Counted from the stretch's first letter, positions 8,935 to 18,510 are shown. The stretch: DNA of 64,000 nucleotides from Chloroflexota bacterium (GCA_018650845.1 JABIFF010000012.1:233455-297454); one strand, 5' to 3'. Notes: generated from the letters alone by a model not told the origin. Made by a program: numbers and translations.

Positions 8935-9566
8935 TTAGATGAATCTCCTCGACGCGACAACATTCTCACCACGCTCCACCGATCAGCTTTGCCGAGTTCG
9001 TCACGCCATAATCCACCGATGTCGTTTCTGAAATTACGCAGTGAACTCGGTAAATTCGCAAAGTATGAACGGTTCTTAAGACCTTCCAAACCGCCGACAT
9101 TAGGGTCGGTTACATCAACGTCCGAAGATTTATCAGCGACGTTCAAAATCTTCACGCTAACCGTGCCGACTATTGCCGAAACAGCAAGAGCGAGAGTTGC
9201 AGCCAGTGAGAACCAGCCTGTCTGCTTAACGCCGTCGAGGCCGCCATGGATATCGTTGACGTTTCTCGCTCCAGCAAGCTCGTCCCAGCTAGCCTTGCCC
9301 CAATCACGAGACAGTGAATCAGCCTCGACACTTCCTGCCGCCCAAGGACCATCGACCCACAGTGGCTGAAGGAAGAATACGGCGATGGCTGTGAGGATGA
9401 GTGCGATGCCCAACAGCCGCGTCATTGCGGCATGAGGTGTTAGCCAAAGGCCACGAGTGCCTGCGTTCGAAACGGCGATTTGCAGGGTTCCGAGGCTCGC
9501 AAGAAAAGCGAATAGAAAGTAGTGACCCGCAAACAAATCCCGCACCACCATAGGGTCGGTATTCAC
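8931..9566 (-). CDS. unrecognised multi-pass membrane protein
   Basis: I do not recognise a family. The 211 residues hold about four hydrophobic helices (near 10-30, 47-67, 120-140 and possibly one more at the N-terminus) and a basic, soluble C-terminus from about 150 that ends RRGDSSK. A soluble loop with Trp and Asp lies between helices two and three. The start is GTG at 9566 after AGGTG; ATG six codons in is possible. It overlaps the PAP2-like gene by 4 nt, so the two probably form one unit. Confidence 0.75.
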   Translation of the reverse strand: MNTDPMVVRDLFAGHYFLFAFLASLGTLQIAVSNAGTRGLWLTPHAAMTRLLGIALILTAIAVFFLQPLWVDGPWAAGSVEADSLSRDWGKASWDELAGARNVNDIHGGLDGVKQTGWFSLAATLALAVSAIVGTVSVKILNVADKSSDVDVTDPNVGGLEGLKNRSYFANLPSSLRNFRNDIGGLWRDELGKADRWSVVRMLSRRGDSSK

Positions 9567-9623
9567 CTAGCTTGTCCTTACTTAGCTGAAGCCTCTAGAA
9601 ACGTCTGTGTCAGTACGAGCTGA

Positions 9624-10562
9624 CTATCCGGCAGAAGGAGGAGTGACCATCGTGCACCAGTCAAGGTACCTCTCGTTGTCGCCTACGACAGTCGAGAAGT
9701 ACGAATCCTGAAGCTTCTTAGTGATAGGTCCTGTTTCACCTGTACCGATGTTTCGATTATCCAACTCCCCAACGGAAGTTAGGTGAGCCGCAGTACCGGT
9801 TAGGAACACTTCATCGGCGAGATATAGCTCGGAACGGTGAATGTGTCGCTGAACAACTTCAAGCCCAAGCTCGTCCTTCGCCAGCTGAATAACAGAATCA
9901 CGTGTGATACCCAGAAGGCAGTTGTCAGTCTCGGATGGAGTGTTGATAACGCCGTCACGAATCATGAACAGGTTTTCGCCCGATCCCTCAGAAACCGATC
10001 CGTCTTGGTTCAGCAAAATAGCTTCGTCGAATCCGGCTGCCAATGCTTCTGTCTTGGCAAGAATGCTTGTGGTGTACAGACCCGAAATCTTTACGCCAGT
10101 TGGCATTGAAGAGTCCATAGGTCGGCGCCACGATGATGTCTGGCACTTCAGCGGTCGACTGTTATCGATGTAGTTTCCGAACGGCTGGATAACCAGCATG
10201 AACTCATCGGCAACGGTGTTCAGGTTCAGGTTGGCAACAAGTTGCTCGCCCTTGAACGCAAGCGGACGGATGTAAACATCTTCGGCGAATCCGTTTTTCT
10301 CAAGAAGATCGGTGGTGATCTTGCAAAGATCTTCCACTGAGTACCCGATATCGATTCGCAGAATCTGGCAACCGCGAAGAAGTCGCTCGTAGTGCTCTTC
10401 CAGTCGGAAGATGGCTACCTTGCCAAGTCGTTCGTTCCAGTTGCCTCGGATGCCTTCAAAGACAGCCGTACCGTAGTGGAGAGCATGAGTCTTGACGCCC
10501 ACTGTAGCGTCCTCTTCGGGAACTTGCTTCCCACCGAGGAATGCCCAGATCTGTTGCGTCAT
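9624..10562 (-). CDS. ilvE: branched-chain amino acid aminotransferase
   Basis: Last step of Leu, Ile and Val synthesis; PLP fold type IV. I start at ATG 10562, with AGGAG 9 nt upstream, giving 312 residues, the usual size; eleven upstream codons in the open frame lie in the leader. Motifs: HYGTAVFEGIRG near 28, VKISGLYTTSILAKTEA with the PLP Lys, and SEGSGENLFMI. It has its own likely promoter and a strongly folded leader (see separate entries), which suggests regulated expression. The upstream enolase-like gene is on the same strand. Confidence 0.95.
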   Translation of the reverse strand: MTQQIWAFLGGKQVPEEDATVGVKTHALHYGTAVFEGIRGNWNERLGKVAIFRLEEHYERLLRGCQILRIDIGYSVEDLCKITTDLLEKNGFAEDVYIRPLAFKGEQLVANLNLNTVADEFMLVIQPFGNYIDNSRPLKCQTSSWRRPMDSSMPTGVKISGLYTTSILAKTEALAAGFDEAILLNQDGSVSEGSGENLFMIRDGVINTPSETDNCLLGITRDSVIQLAKDELGLEVVQRHIHRSELYLADEVFLTGTAAHLTSVGELDNRNIGTGETGPITKKLQDSYFSTVVGDNERYLDWCTMVTPPSAG

Positions 10563-10583
10563 GATTTCGTCTCCTAATATGCA

Positions 10584-10641
10584 ACACGCCCGCAACCACT
10601 GCGGCCGATATTTCGGCGTTCTGCAGATAGCGCGGGCGTGT
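10584..10641 (-). promoter_or_regulatory. folded 5' leader of ilvE
   Basis: Just upstream of the ilvE ribosome-binding site the leader can form a three-part stem: a perfect 10-bp outer helix (ACACGCCCGC with GCGGGCGTGT), a CTGC/GCAG helix, and an inner GCCGA/TCGGC hairpin with an AATA-type loop. The fold ends about 10 nt before the AGGAG. I do not recognise a known riboswitch or T-box; no T-box sequence is visible. A tiny open frame (GTG start, five codons with Leu, Leu, Ile) lies upstream but may be chance. Confidence 0.55.
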
Positions 10642-10697
10642 CAACTCAAATAAGTAGCTGCACTCAAATAGCGACTGATTAACTCAGCCAGCCGCCA

Positions 10698-10725
10698 ATT
10701 ATACGAACGATAGGGCAAGCAACAA
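10698..10725 (-). promoter_or_regulatory. probable ilvE promoter
   Basis: On the minus strand TTGTTG (10725-10720) and a perfect TATAAT (10703-10698) are 16 nt apart, giving a leader of about 125 nt before ilvE. The -35 half lies inside the dyad at 10710-10773. Confidence 0.6.
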
Positions 10726-10773
10726 GACCTATTTGTGCATTAGCGCACAAATAAACCATCCGACCTGCCCTAT
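10710..10773. promoter_or_regulatory. nested dyad overlapping the ilvE promoter
   Basis: Two nested inverted repeats: outer ATAGGGCA (10710-10717) with TGCCCTAT (10766-10773), inner ATTTGTGC (10731-10738) with GCACAAAT (10745-10752). It fills the gap between the enolase-like stop and the ilvE promoter and covers the -35 box. It may be an operator, or a U-tract-less terminator of the upstream gene. Confidence 0.45.
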
Positions 10774-10783
10774 TCTTCGCTAA

Positions 10784-11938
10784 TTAGTGTGTCGAAACCG
10801 TTCGCTCGGCGATGTAATCAAAATTGATATCTTCACCAAGACCCGGTCGTGACGGCATGTGGATATATCCGTCTTCATCCATCGGGTCGACGATACTGTT
10901 CAAGTGGTTCGGCACTTCATCGTGGTCAATGAACGGGTGCAGTAGTCCACGCTCGTACCAAGTGGTGTTCATGATTCCACCGATAACAGCAAGGTTTCCT
11001 GCGCCACCACCATGCACTTCACAATCCATGTTGAACGATTCTGCAAGATGAGCAGACTTCATGCTCGGCCCGATACCACCAACGTCGGCGACTCCAACTC
11101 GGAGAATGTCGCAAGCCTTGCTGGCAACCCATTCCGCTCGGGTGTGGTGCTTACCGTAAGCGTACTCAGGGCCGATTACTGGAATATCCAGCTGATCGGC
11201 GAGCCATCGGTATGACTCAGTTGAGTGCTCGTCCATTGGCTCTTCGTACCAGTGGTAGCCAAGATCTTGAATTCCCTTACCGAGCTTCAAGGCGTCCATT
11301 CGGGAATACCAGTGGTTAGCATCGAGCATCAGTGGGAAATCTGGGCCAACGGCCTCACGAACAGCTGCACATGCCTTGATGTCCATCTCGACACTCGGTG
11401 CCCACGTTACTGGCGGCATCCACGTGTGAAGCTTGATCGCCTTGTAGCCTCGCTTCACCATCCACTCAGCGAAGTTTCCGTAGTCCTCAGGAGTAGCGAG
11501 TCCGCCCTCCATCTCGTCACCACACATGGTCGAACCGTAAGCAAGAACCTTGTCTCGGTAGCCACCAAGCATCTTCCAAACGGGAGTGTCGGTTGCACGA
11601 CCTGCGAGGTCCCAAAGCGCCATTTCGGCGACAGCCATTGATCGATCTGTTAGGTTCGCGCCTGATCCACGTTGCCATTTGGCGAGGTTGATCCATAGCT
11701 TTTCACGATCTCGTGGATCTTCGCCCATGAAAACCTTTTTCACGAAGTTTTCGATGATGTAGGGGCGGAGACCTTCCGGCGAACCGAACGAATATCCCTT
11801 GTTACCTTCGTCGTCGGTAATAGTCAGCAACGCTTCCGTTGTGTCATGTTCAGGGCCAGGGTGAGTATGCCCATCGGTGTCATTGACCTTCTTTGAGGTC
11901 GAATTGAACGTAGTTACTTCGATTTTCTCGATCTTCAT
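10784..11938 (-). CDS. enolase-superfamily (mandelate racemase-like) enzyme
   Basis: Abstracts a proton alpha to a carboxylate with Mg2+, usually in sugar-acid dehydration or racemisation. The 384 residues show an N-terminal capping domain, MAVAEMALWDLAGRATDTPVW, then KLHTW near 170 (Lys-x-His), the metal-ligand series MLDANHW, YEEPMDE and IGPEYAYG, and CEVHGGG near 300 with the likely catalytic His. Substrate cannot be assigned. Known: SAR202 genomes carry expanded sets of such paralogues, proposed to act on resistant organic matter. ATG at 11938; no clear Shine-Dalgarno. Confidence 0.9.
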   Translation of the reverse strand: MKIEKIEVTTFNSTSKKVNDTDGHTHPGPEHDTTEALLTITDDEGNKGYSFGSPEGLRPYIIENFVKKVFMGEDPRDREKLWINLAKWQRGSGANLTDRSMAVAEMALWDLAGRATDTPVWKMLGGYRDKVLAYGSTMCGDEMEGGLATPEDYGNFAEWMVKRGYKAIKLHTWMPPVTWAPSVEMDIKACAAVREAVGPDFPLMLDANHWYSRMDALKLGKGIQDLGYHWYEEPMDEHSTESYRWLADQLDIPVIGPEYAYGKHHTRAEWVASKACDILRVGVADVGGIGPSMKSAHLAESFNMDCEVHGGGAGNLAVIGGIMNTTWYERGLLHPFIDHDEVPNHLNSIVDPMDEDGYIHMPSRPGLGEDINFDYIAERTVSTH

Positions 11939-12192
11939 ACTGCGGTGCGACTTTCTGATTTATTCGTGATTAGCTCGTTGTGTGTCGATTACCTCACCCC
12001 AAGCTTAAACGGGCGGCTTCGACTGCGGCTTTTGAGGATTGGGAGCATTCTAGGCTGATGTACGAATAAGTGGTTCGATATTTGCGGGCAAAGCCGAATA
12101 TTCACCGACAAATACCTCGTCATTTCTGGTTATGTGCCATACTCACGCCTCATTACACCAGTGCATTTCAATGCTTTGCGGAGTGTTAGTGA

Positions 12193-12870
12193 GTGACAGA
12201 ACCTTTAAGCGATCAGCAAGCGAATAGCTCAGAACCTACTGCTGGCAAAACTGCACCACGGTCGAACTACATCGTTCAGGGTGCTGCCCTTTTAGGCATC
12301 ATCGCAATCACCGTTGTCGTCACTCTCTGGATGAGTCGTGATGGTGAAGCATCGGGCGTAGAAATACTTATTCCACCACCTGCGCCAGTGACATTTCAGG
12401 TTGCGGGTGAGGTTGTTAGACCGGGAGTTTATTCACTCGATGGCGAACCACGAATAAACGATGCTGTTGACGCTGCTGGCGGTTTTACTCCCGACGCCAA
12501 TATCGATTTGATCAATCTAGCGCTGCCGGTTCGTGATGGCGGCAAAGTTGTGATCCCCTCGACGGTACAGATACCCGGTTCGGTTACTGGGGCAGGATCG
12601 ACTTCTGACGATGTACAACAGGCTTCTTCTGGCGACTCGGCAGCCTCAGACTCGGGATCTGCTCCAGCTGAAATCAACGGAATGATCGATCTGAATACAG
12701 CCACGAAACAGCAGCTCCTCGGCCTCCCCGGCGTTGGAGATGTGCGAGCCGACTCGATCATCGAGTGGCGTGCGAACAATCTGATTAACTCGACCAGTGA
12801 TTTACTGGCGATCAGCGGCATCGGACCTTCTACGGTCGATTCAATTCGTGATCACGTAGTCCAACCTTGA
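12193..12870 (+). CDS. comEA: ComEA-like DNA-binding protein (SLBB + helix-hairpin-helix)
   Basis: Binds double-stranded DNA outside the membrane during natural transformation. The 225 residues have an N-terminal anchor (about 29-47), an SLBB domain (VTFQVAGEVVRPGVYSLDG, about 63-115), a Ser-rich linker, and a C-terminal helix-hairpin-helix pair (MIDLNTATKQQLLGLPGVG ... LLAISGIGPSTVDSI). Start is GTG at 12193. Its stop overlaps the TTG of comEC by 4 nt, so the pair is coupled. Confidence 0.9.
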   Translation: MTEPLSDQQANSSEPTAGKTAPRSNYIVQGAALLGIIAITVVVTLWMSRDGEASGVEILIPPPAPVTFQVAGEVVRPGVYSLDGEPRINDAVDAAGGFTPDANIDLINLALPVRDGGKVVIPSTVQIPGSVTGAGSTSDDVQQASSGDSAASDSGSAPAEINGMIDLNTATKQQLLGLPGVGDVRADSIIEWRANNLINSTSDLLAISGIGPSTVDSIRDHVVQP

Positions 12871-15302
12871 AGCTACTAAGGGCAACGATTGCGTTCACCT
12901 TTGGCATTGCTGCTGAACAAGCGTTATCGGCAACGCCAACTGCTCTGGAAATCGTTGTGGCTCTAGTTGCCGTTTTCGGAATCGTTGCAACGGCAATCTA
13001 CGCCCGCCGACATTTCACGTTGGCAATACTTCTACTTTTCGCTGTGGTCGGCTTGTCACGGGCGGTACTGGTCAATGATCAAGCTCCCCACATCGCTTGG
13101 GGAGAGGTTCCACGCAACGAAGCACGGGTTGAGCTCGAAGGGTTGCTCCTCTCCGAGCCAACGCCTTCAAACGGTCGAACTAGACTGCGATTGCAGGTCA
13201 TGGCACCAGATTCGTCGGCTGCGGGTTACAGCATCGATGTTTATACCGAGCGCCTTCACGATCTCACCGACTCAAGCCGACGCTCAAACGACTTCAGATA
13301 TGGAGATGCCTACCGAGTGTCGGGTCGATTCGTTCTCACCACGGGTCGACAGGACATAGCAGGACTAATTTCCACTTCGAGTGTCGAGTTGGTTGGCTCA
13401 ACAAACGGTAGTGCTGTTCGTTCGCGAATTGCGGAACTACGCTCTGATATCTCGTATTCCATCACCGATGCTCTCGACTCTTCCACAGGGGGACTCGCTG
13501 CGGCTCTACTTGTTGGCGATAGAACAAAACTCTCCGAGGAAACTATCGACAATTTCCGGGCTTCAGGACTTTCGCATGTGCTGGCGATCTCGGGTCTTCA
13601 CATCGCGATGATTGGTGGAATCATCATGGCGATATCAGTGTGGATTCTTGGTCGCCAAAGGCAGCTTTATTTACTCGCACCGGGATTGGGAGTGTGGGTC
13701 TACGCCGTGCTCGCAGGTCTCACGCCATCGGTAACCAGAGCGGCGATCATGTTCAGCGTGTATTTGCTGGCACGGCTGCTGGGTCGACAGCGCAGTGTTC
13801 TACCTCCGCTGGCTCTGGCCGGTGCGATTATGCTGGCGATTAATCCGCCAATTCTGCAGTCGATATCGTTCCAGCTAAGTTTTGCAGCGGTGTTGGGGAT
13901 AGCGCTTTTGAGCGCTCGAATTGCAGGTCGGGCAAGCGATTCCATCCAAACTTCAACTCGCCTGCCTACATTTATCAAACGACCGATTACCGGCATCGTT
14001 TATGGCATGTCGGTTTCGTTGGCTGCCACCATTGCTACAGCCCCGCTCGTGGCGTTTCACTTCGGTCAAATTCCGATCTGGGGCATTCCGAGCACCTTGT
14101 TAATTGTGCCTGTCTTGCCTCTGTTCATCGCTGGGTCGCTGCTTGTTGCGATTGTCGGAGCGGTCGCCGAGCAGACAATTCCAGTTGCTGGAATCCTGTC
14201 GCATGGAATCGGCAACTACATTTCTTTCGTTGCCAATCTTTTCGCCGGACTCCCGATCGGGCCAGTGAACGCCGTGGGATGGTCGATTCCCTTGATATTT
14301 GGCTGGTACGCAGCAGTGCTGATAGCGATCAACCGTCGGGCATTTAGCGATTCGACTTCAAGCATGGGGGAGATCATTCGTTCGTTCCGTGTAGCCGGCC
14401 GCAGTGCCGGAACGAGTAGTGGTCAAACCCATGCGCTAGATTCCCGACGCTATACATATTCCGTGGTGGCGATCTGGGCTGTTGCCGCGATTTCGCTAGC
14501 CGGATTCGTGGTTAGTTCGCCAACTTCGAGCGAACTAACGGTGACGTTTTTCGAAACGAATCGTGGCGATATGATCTTGGTCGAAACACCATCTGGTGTG
14601 CGGATGCTGGTCGATGGAGGCGACGATCCCGATCTCACCGTTCGCAATATCGAGTCCGTTTTACCACCCCTTGACCGTCGTATTGATCTTGTTCTGTCGA
14701 CTCATCCTGACGCCGATCATCTTGGTGGTTTGCAGCATGTCGTTGAACGTTTCGAAGTTCAGACGATCATCGATTCAGGAGTGCCGCACAATTCGAATAT
14801 CTACGAAAGCTGGGCGCAGCTAATTCGTACCGAACCAGATGTAGTTGTCACCGATGTTGGAATGGTGATTGCGCTCGACGCTGAGGTGGTTCTCAGCATT
14901 CTCCAGACCCAGTGCGTGGTCGTCGAGTGCTCGAACTTCAACGATGAAGGCGTGGTTGCCAGACTCGAATATGGAGAGATTTCTTTGCTGCTGACAGGCG
15001 ATGTAACTTCGGGTGGAGAATTCGATCTGATTCAGACAGGTCAGTTGATCAAATCTACGGTGCTAAAAGTAGGACATCACGGCAGTCGAACGTCCACAAC
15101 TCAAGCATTCTTGGATGCGGTTGATCCAGCATTGGCGATCGTCACAACAGGAATAAAGAATCAGTTCGGGCATCCGCACGAAGATGTGATCGAACGACTG
15201 AACGAGCAGCTTTCACCAGAGAACGTCTACGTCACTAGAGACAACGGCACGCTCACCGTCACAACCGACGGCGAGCGAGTTTGGGTATCGGCTGAACGCT
15301 AG
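12867..15302 (+). CDS. comEC: ComEC/Rec2 DNA-uptake channel
   Basis: Inner-membrane channel for single-stranded DNA in transformation. The 811 residues carry an N-terminal DUF4131-like soluble domain after two helices, a multi-helix competence domain (about 205-490, with LSHVLAISGLHIAMIGG), and a C-terminal metallo-beta-lactamase-like domain (about 545-811) with THPDADHLGG and LLLTGD. The full three-domain form is intact, so DNA uptake is plausible, but no pilus genes are in the window. The TTG start is set by the overlap with comEA. Confidence 0.92.
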   Translation: MKLLRATIAFTFGIAAEQALSATPTALEIVVALVAVFGIVATAIYARRHFTLAILLLFAVVGLSRAVLVNDQAPHIAWGEVPRNEARVELEGLLLSEPTPSNGRTRLRLQVMAPDSSAAGYSIDVYTERLHDLTDSSRRSNDFRYGDAYRVSGRFVLTTGRQDIAGLISTSSVELVGSTNGSAVRSRIAELRSDISYSITDALDSSTGGLAAALLVGDRTKLSEETIDNFRASGLSHVLAISGLHIAMIGGIIMAISVWILGRQRQLYLLAPGLGVWVYAVLAGLTPSVTRAAIMFSVYLLARLLGRQRSVLPPLALAGAIMLAINPPILQSISFQLSFAAVLGIALLSARIAGRASDSIQTSTRLPTFIKRPITGIVYGMSVSLAATIATAPLVAFHFGQIPIWGIPSTLLIVPVLPLFIAGSLLVAIVGAVAEQTIPVAGILSHGIGNYISFVANLFAGLPIGPVNAVGWSIPLIFGWYAAVLIAINRRAFSDSTSSMGEIIRSFRVAGRSAGTSSGQTHALDSRRYTYSVVAIWAVAAISLAGFVVSSPTSSELTVTFFETNRGDMILVETPSGVRMLVDGGDDPDLTVRNIESVLPPLDRRIDLVLSTHPDADHLGGLQHVVERFEVQTIIDSGVPHNSNIYESWAQLIRTEPDVVVTDVGMVIALDAEVVLSILQTQCVVVECSNFNDEGVVARLEYGEISLLLTGDVTSGGEFDLIQTGQLIKSTVLKVGHHGSRTSTTQAFLDAVDPALAIVTTGIKNQFGHPHEDVIERLNEQLSPENVYVTRDNGTLTVTTDGERVWVSAER

Positions 15303-15324
15303 CAGTAATAGTCAACTGGAAAGA

Positions 15325-15535
15325 ATTCAACTTCCCGAGCGGAGTCAGCGGAGTCGAGGGATCTGGTGGAGGGTCGCGCAAACGCGCCAATCTCCACCCC
15401 AAGCACCCTTCATCCACCGAAGCTCCCTCCGCAGGAGTCGGGATGTCCTGAGCTTCGGCAGATTTATCTCTGATCGGCGATATCACCCTCACCCCAACCC
15501 TCTCCCACTGGGAGAGGGGGTAGAACCTAGAGCGT
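15325..15535. repeat. dispersed intergenic repeat, family D copy 1
   Basis: About 210 nt between convergent comEC and the dehydrogenase. Three blocks match copy 2 at 20765-20975: CCCGAGCGGAGTCAGCGGAG followed by a CGAGGGATCTGGTG block, a CTCCCTCC/GTCGGGATGTC block, and a block with CCAACCCTCTCCCA that folds into a CCTCTCCC/GGGAGAGG hairpin. No coding potential seen; fills the 237-nt gap after comEC. Confidence 0.8.
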
Positions 15536-15539
15536 CGCG

Positions 15540-16607
15540 CTAGCTCCACGCCTCAGTAACGGGGTCGGGTATTCCGTCCCAGCGGCTGGCGCCTAGTGCT
15601 CGCATTACAGCGATTCGCTTAACTACTTCGGGATTGCCGAGCCCGTGAAGCGCCTTGCCAGTGAGAATGTTCACGGCGTTCTCGCCCCAGCGAGTTGCAC
15701 CAGCGATTCCGCTGATGTCAGAGGTACCAGCAACGTGCGGACTAATCGTTAGGTTGTCGAGCTTCAGCAGCGGACTTTCAGCGTCGAGAGGTTCGATCTG
15801 CGTAACGTCGATCCCAGCGGCGTAGATAACTCCTGTTTCAAGAGCCTCCTGCAGTCCGCCTTCATCCACGATCGGACCTCGTGCGCAGTTGATGAATACC
15901 GATGTTGGCTTCATCTTCCTGAACGCGTCGATGTTGAATATTTCGTTGGTCTCGACAGTGGCCGGAGAGTGCACCGTTAGGTAGTCAGATTCAGCGAGCA
16001 GCGTGTCGAAATCGACCATTTGCACACCGACCAAATCGGCAGCAGTCTGAGGCACATACGGATCGTAAGCGATGATCTTTTCAGGCCCAAACCCACGTAC
16101 GCGATTCGCAAATCCCTTGCCGATGCTGCCGAGTCCGAAGATACCAACGGTGTTGCCAGCGATTCGTCGAAGCTTGGCTCGCAAAGGATCAAGTTCCTGA
16201 GGGCGATCCGACCAAGCGCCAGCCTTAAGCGCAGTGTTCTGTTCGACGATTTGACGGGTGATCGAAAGCAGCATCGCCATCGCGTGATCGGCGACTTCCG
16301 AAGTGTTGATACCGGGAGTATTTGTTGCGCAGATGCCAAGCTCTGTGGCGGCATCGAGATCGATCGAATCGACTCCGACTCCGGAACGTCCGACCATCTT
16401 CAAATTAGGAAGTGCTTCCATCACTTTACGAGTGGTATGCGGAACGGTTCCAACCAGCAGTACATCGGCATCTTTGGCGGCCGTAATCACTTCGTTTTCG
16501 GTTCGTGCGGGAACCCATTCAACTTCGATTCCGGCGTTCTTGATCACGTCGGTCGTGAGCTTACTCGGCTCCCGGTTGTACATAGTGATAACGACCTTGA
16601 ATGCCAT
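15540..16607 (-). CDS. D-isomer-specific 2-hydroxyacid dehydrogenase (SerA-like)
   Basis: NAD-dependent oxidation of a D-2-hydroxyacid. From ATG 16607 (GGAG 7 nt upstream) it has 355 residues; a further 59 upstream codons are unlike the family and are left out. Motifs: VGRSGVGVDSID, NAD-binding GIFGLGSIGKGFA, the Arg in INCARGPIVDEGGL, the Glu near QIEPLD and the His in ISPHVAGTS. No ACT or regulatory domain follows, so true 3-phosphoglycerate dehydrogenase activity is uncertain; glyoxylate/hydroxypyruvate or other hydroxyacids are possible. Confidence 0.88.
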   Translation of the reverse strand: MAFKVVITMYNREPSKLTTDVIKNAGIEVEWVPARTENEVITAAKDADVLLVGTVPHTTRKVMEALPNLKMVGRSGVGVDSIDLDAATELGICATNTPGINTSEVADHAMAMLLSITRQIVEQNTALKAGAWSDRPQELDPLRAKLRRIAGNTVGIFGLGSIGKGFANRVRGFGPEKIIAYDPYVPQTAADLVGVQMVDFDTLLAESDYLTVHSPATVETNEIFNIDAFRKMKPTSVFINCARGPIVDEGGLQEALETGVIYAAGIDVTQIEPLDAESPLLKLDNLTISPHVAGTSDISGIAGATRWGENAVNILTGKALHGLGNPEVVKRIAVMRALGASRWDGIPDPVTEAWS

Positions 16608-16762
16608 TCTGCTTCTCCAAATAATCTTGCTAACGCTGCCGCATGAGATGAGGCAGCAGCTTACTCCAATCAACAAGTGTTTGCGGTATTGATGATCGCT
16701 CGAAGCAGGCACACAATGCTCCGATCTAGCTAAATATCGCAGCATCTCAGGAACCGACAAAC

Positions 16763-18493
16763 GTGACCTCCCCTTACGAACCACTCATCGAACCCGGCCG
16801 ACTCAAGCTCGATATTCCCGTGCCGATGCGTGATGGTGTGAATCTTTCCGCCGATATATGGCTGCCTGATTCTTCGCAGGGCGATGGCCCGTGGCCTGTG
16901 CTGCTGCTCCGCACGATCTACGACAACCAGGAAGCTCGATACATGGGCTGGACTCGGCAGTTCACAGCTCGTGGTTACGCAGTGGTTGCGCAGGACTGTC
17001 GAGGTCGTGGCGATTCAGGCGGAGAGTGGGAGCCATACGTATGTGAATACGAAGATGGCTTCGACACCCACGAGTGGATCGGCGAGCAGGAATGGTGCGA
17101 TGGCAATATCGGCACGTTTGGTCTTTCGTACCCGGGCTTCACGCAGACGCTACCGGCTGCCCTTCGCTCAAAATACCTCAAAGCAGTCGCACCGATTGCT
17201 TCACAGCAGGACAACTACGGTCATCACCGCGTCGACGGCGTAATTCACCACAGCGTGGCGCTAACGTTCCTCAACATGCTGGGTCACTCGATGCAGAGCG
17301 AATCGCTGAAGCATTTTGACCAGATGGAGTTCTTCAAAGGTCTTCCTATCGATACTGCGATGGAGGTGATCACTCCGACTCATCCGTACTACAAAGGCGT
17401 GGTCGAACACGAGCAGTACGACGATTGGTGGGATAGCTACAGCCTGCGCAACAAATACTCCGAAATGGAAGTGCCATCGCTGTTTATGACGGGTTGGTTC
17501 GATTCGCTTTCGCACGAGAATTTCAAGTTGTTCAACGGCTGGAGTAAGAACGCTCGGACCGAAGATGCTCGGAAGAAGACAAAGCTAATTGTCGGGCCGT
17601 GGAGTCATCAGGTTTCGCCATGGGGCCGTGTTCCGATGGGCGATAACGGTGAGTATCAGGATCGAACTTTTGGCAAGGACGGCCTGTGGGACATCATCGA
17701 CATGCACACCCACTGGTACGACCAGCAACTAAAGGGCATCGACACCGGAATCGATGATGAACCGCCTGTCAAACTGTTCGTGATGGGTGCGAACGAGTGG
17801 CGATATGAGCACGAATGGCCACTTGCTAGAACCGAGTGGATGAAGTTCTACCTGCACAGCAATGGCGATGCCGCCGAGAACGCTGGATGGCTATCGACTT
17901 CAGAGCCTTCGTTCGGAGCAGAGTCGGATAAATACTCCTACGATCCTGCCGATCCTGTTCCGTCGTGGGGAGCGCAATACCAAAGCTTCGACCTGTGCGG
18001 ACCTCGTGACCGAACTGAGATAGAGCAGCGCGCCGACGTGCTTACATTCACCACTGAATCGCTGACCACTGATATCGAAGTTACTGGTCCGATTTCAGCA
18101 ACGATCTGGGCTTCTTCCGACGCGCTAGACACCGACTTCACGGCGGCATTGATCGATGTTGAACCGGCAATTGGTGACATGCCCGAAAAGGCGATTATTC
18201 TCTGTGAAGGCATCGTTCGTGCTCGCTTCCGAAACGGCACCGATAATCCCGAGTTGATGACACCGGGTGAGACTTACGAATTCGCCATCGACATGTGGGA
18301 CACATCTAACTTATTCAAGCAGGGACACAAAATTCGACTCGAGATTTCTAGTTCGAACTTCCCTCGATACAACCGCAACTTGAACTCAGGCAACGAGATA
18401 GCCACCGACACCGAAATCACCATCGCTAATCAGACGATCTTCCACGACTCCGAAAACCCGTCGCACATAACGCTGCCGGTAATACCTCGCTGA
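16763..18493 (+). CDS. CocE/NonD family hydrolase
   Basis: Alpha/beta hydrolase of the X-Pro dipeptidyl-peptidase S15 type; relatives cut esters, amides or glutaryl side chains. The 576 residues include VVAQDCRGRGDSGGEW, the nucleophile elbow FGLSYPGFTQ (Ser near 126), a helical cap, VGPWSHQ (catalytic His near 282), and a C-terminal jelly-roll domain from about 365 (ISSSNFPRYNRN near the end). Start GTG 16763, 155 nt from the divergent dehydrogenase. It is a full-length paralogue of the interrupted gene at 18782. Confidence 0.9.
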   Translation: MTSPYEPLIEPGRLKLDIPVPMRDGVNLSADIWLPDSSQGDGPWPVLLLRTIYDNQEARYMGWTRQFTARGYAVVAQDCRGRGDSGGEWEPYVCEYEDGFDTHEWIGEQEWCDGNIGTFGLSYPGFTQTLPAALRSKYLKAVAPIASQQDNYGHHRVDGVIHHSVALTFLNMLGHSMQSESLKHFDQMEFFKGLPIDTAMEVITPTHPYYKGVVEHEQYDDWWDSYSLRNKYSEMEVPSLFMTGWFDSLSHENFKLFNGWSKNARTEDARKKTKLIVGPWSHQVSPWGRVPMGDNGEYQDRTFGKDGLWDIIDMHTHWYDQQLKGIDTGIDDEPPVKLFVMGANEWRYEHEWPLARTEWMKFYLHSNGDAAENAGWLSTSEPSFGAESDKYSYDPADPVPSWGAQYQSFDLCGPRDRTEIEQRADVLTFTTESLTTDIEVTGPISATIWASSDALDTDFTAALIDVEPAIGDMPEKAIILCEGIVRARFRNGTDNPELMTPGETYEFAIDMWDTSNLFKQGHKIRLEISSSNFPRYNRNLNSGNEIATDTEITIANQTIFHDSENPSHITLPVIPR

Positions 18494-18510
18494 TGGAATA
18501 GACTTGTTAG

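Noticed and set aside
15259..15549. 96-residue minus-strand frame after comEC
   Set aside because: It consists of repeat family D sequence and overlaps comEC.
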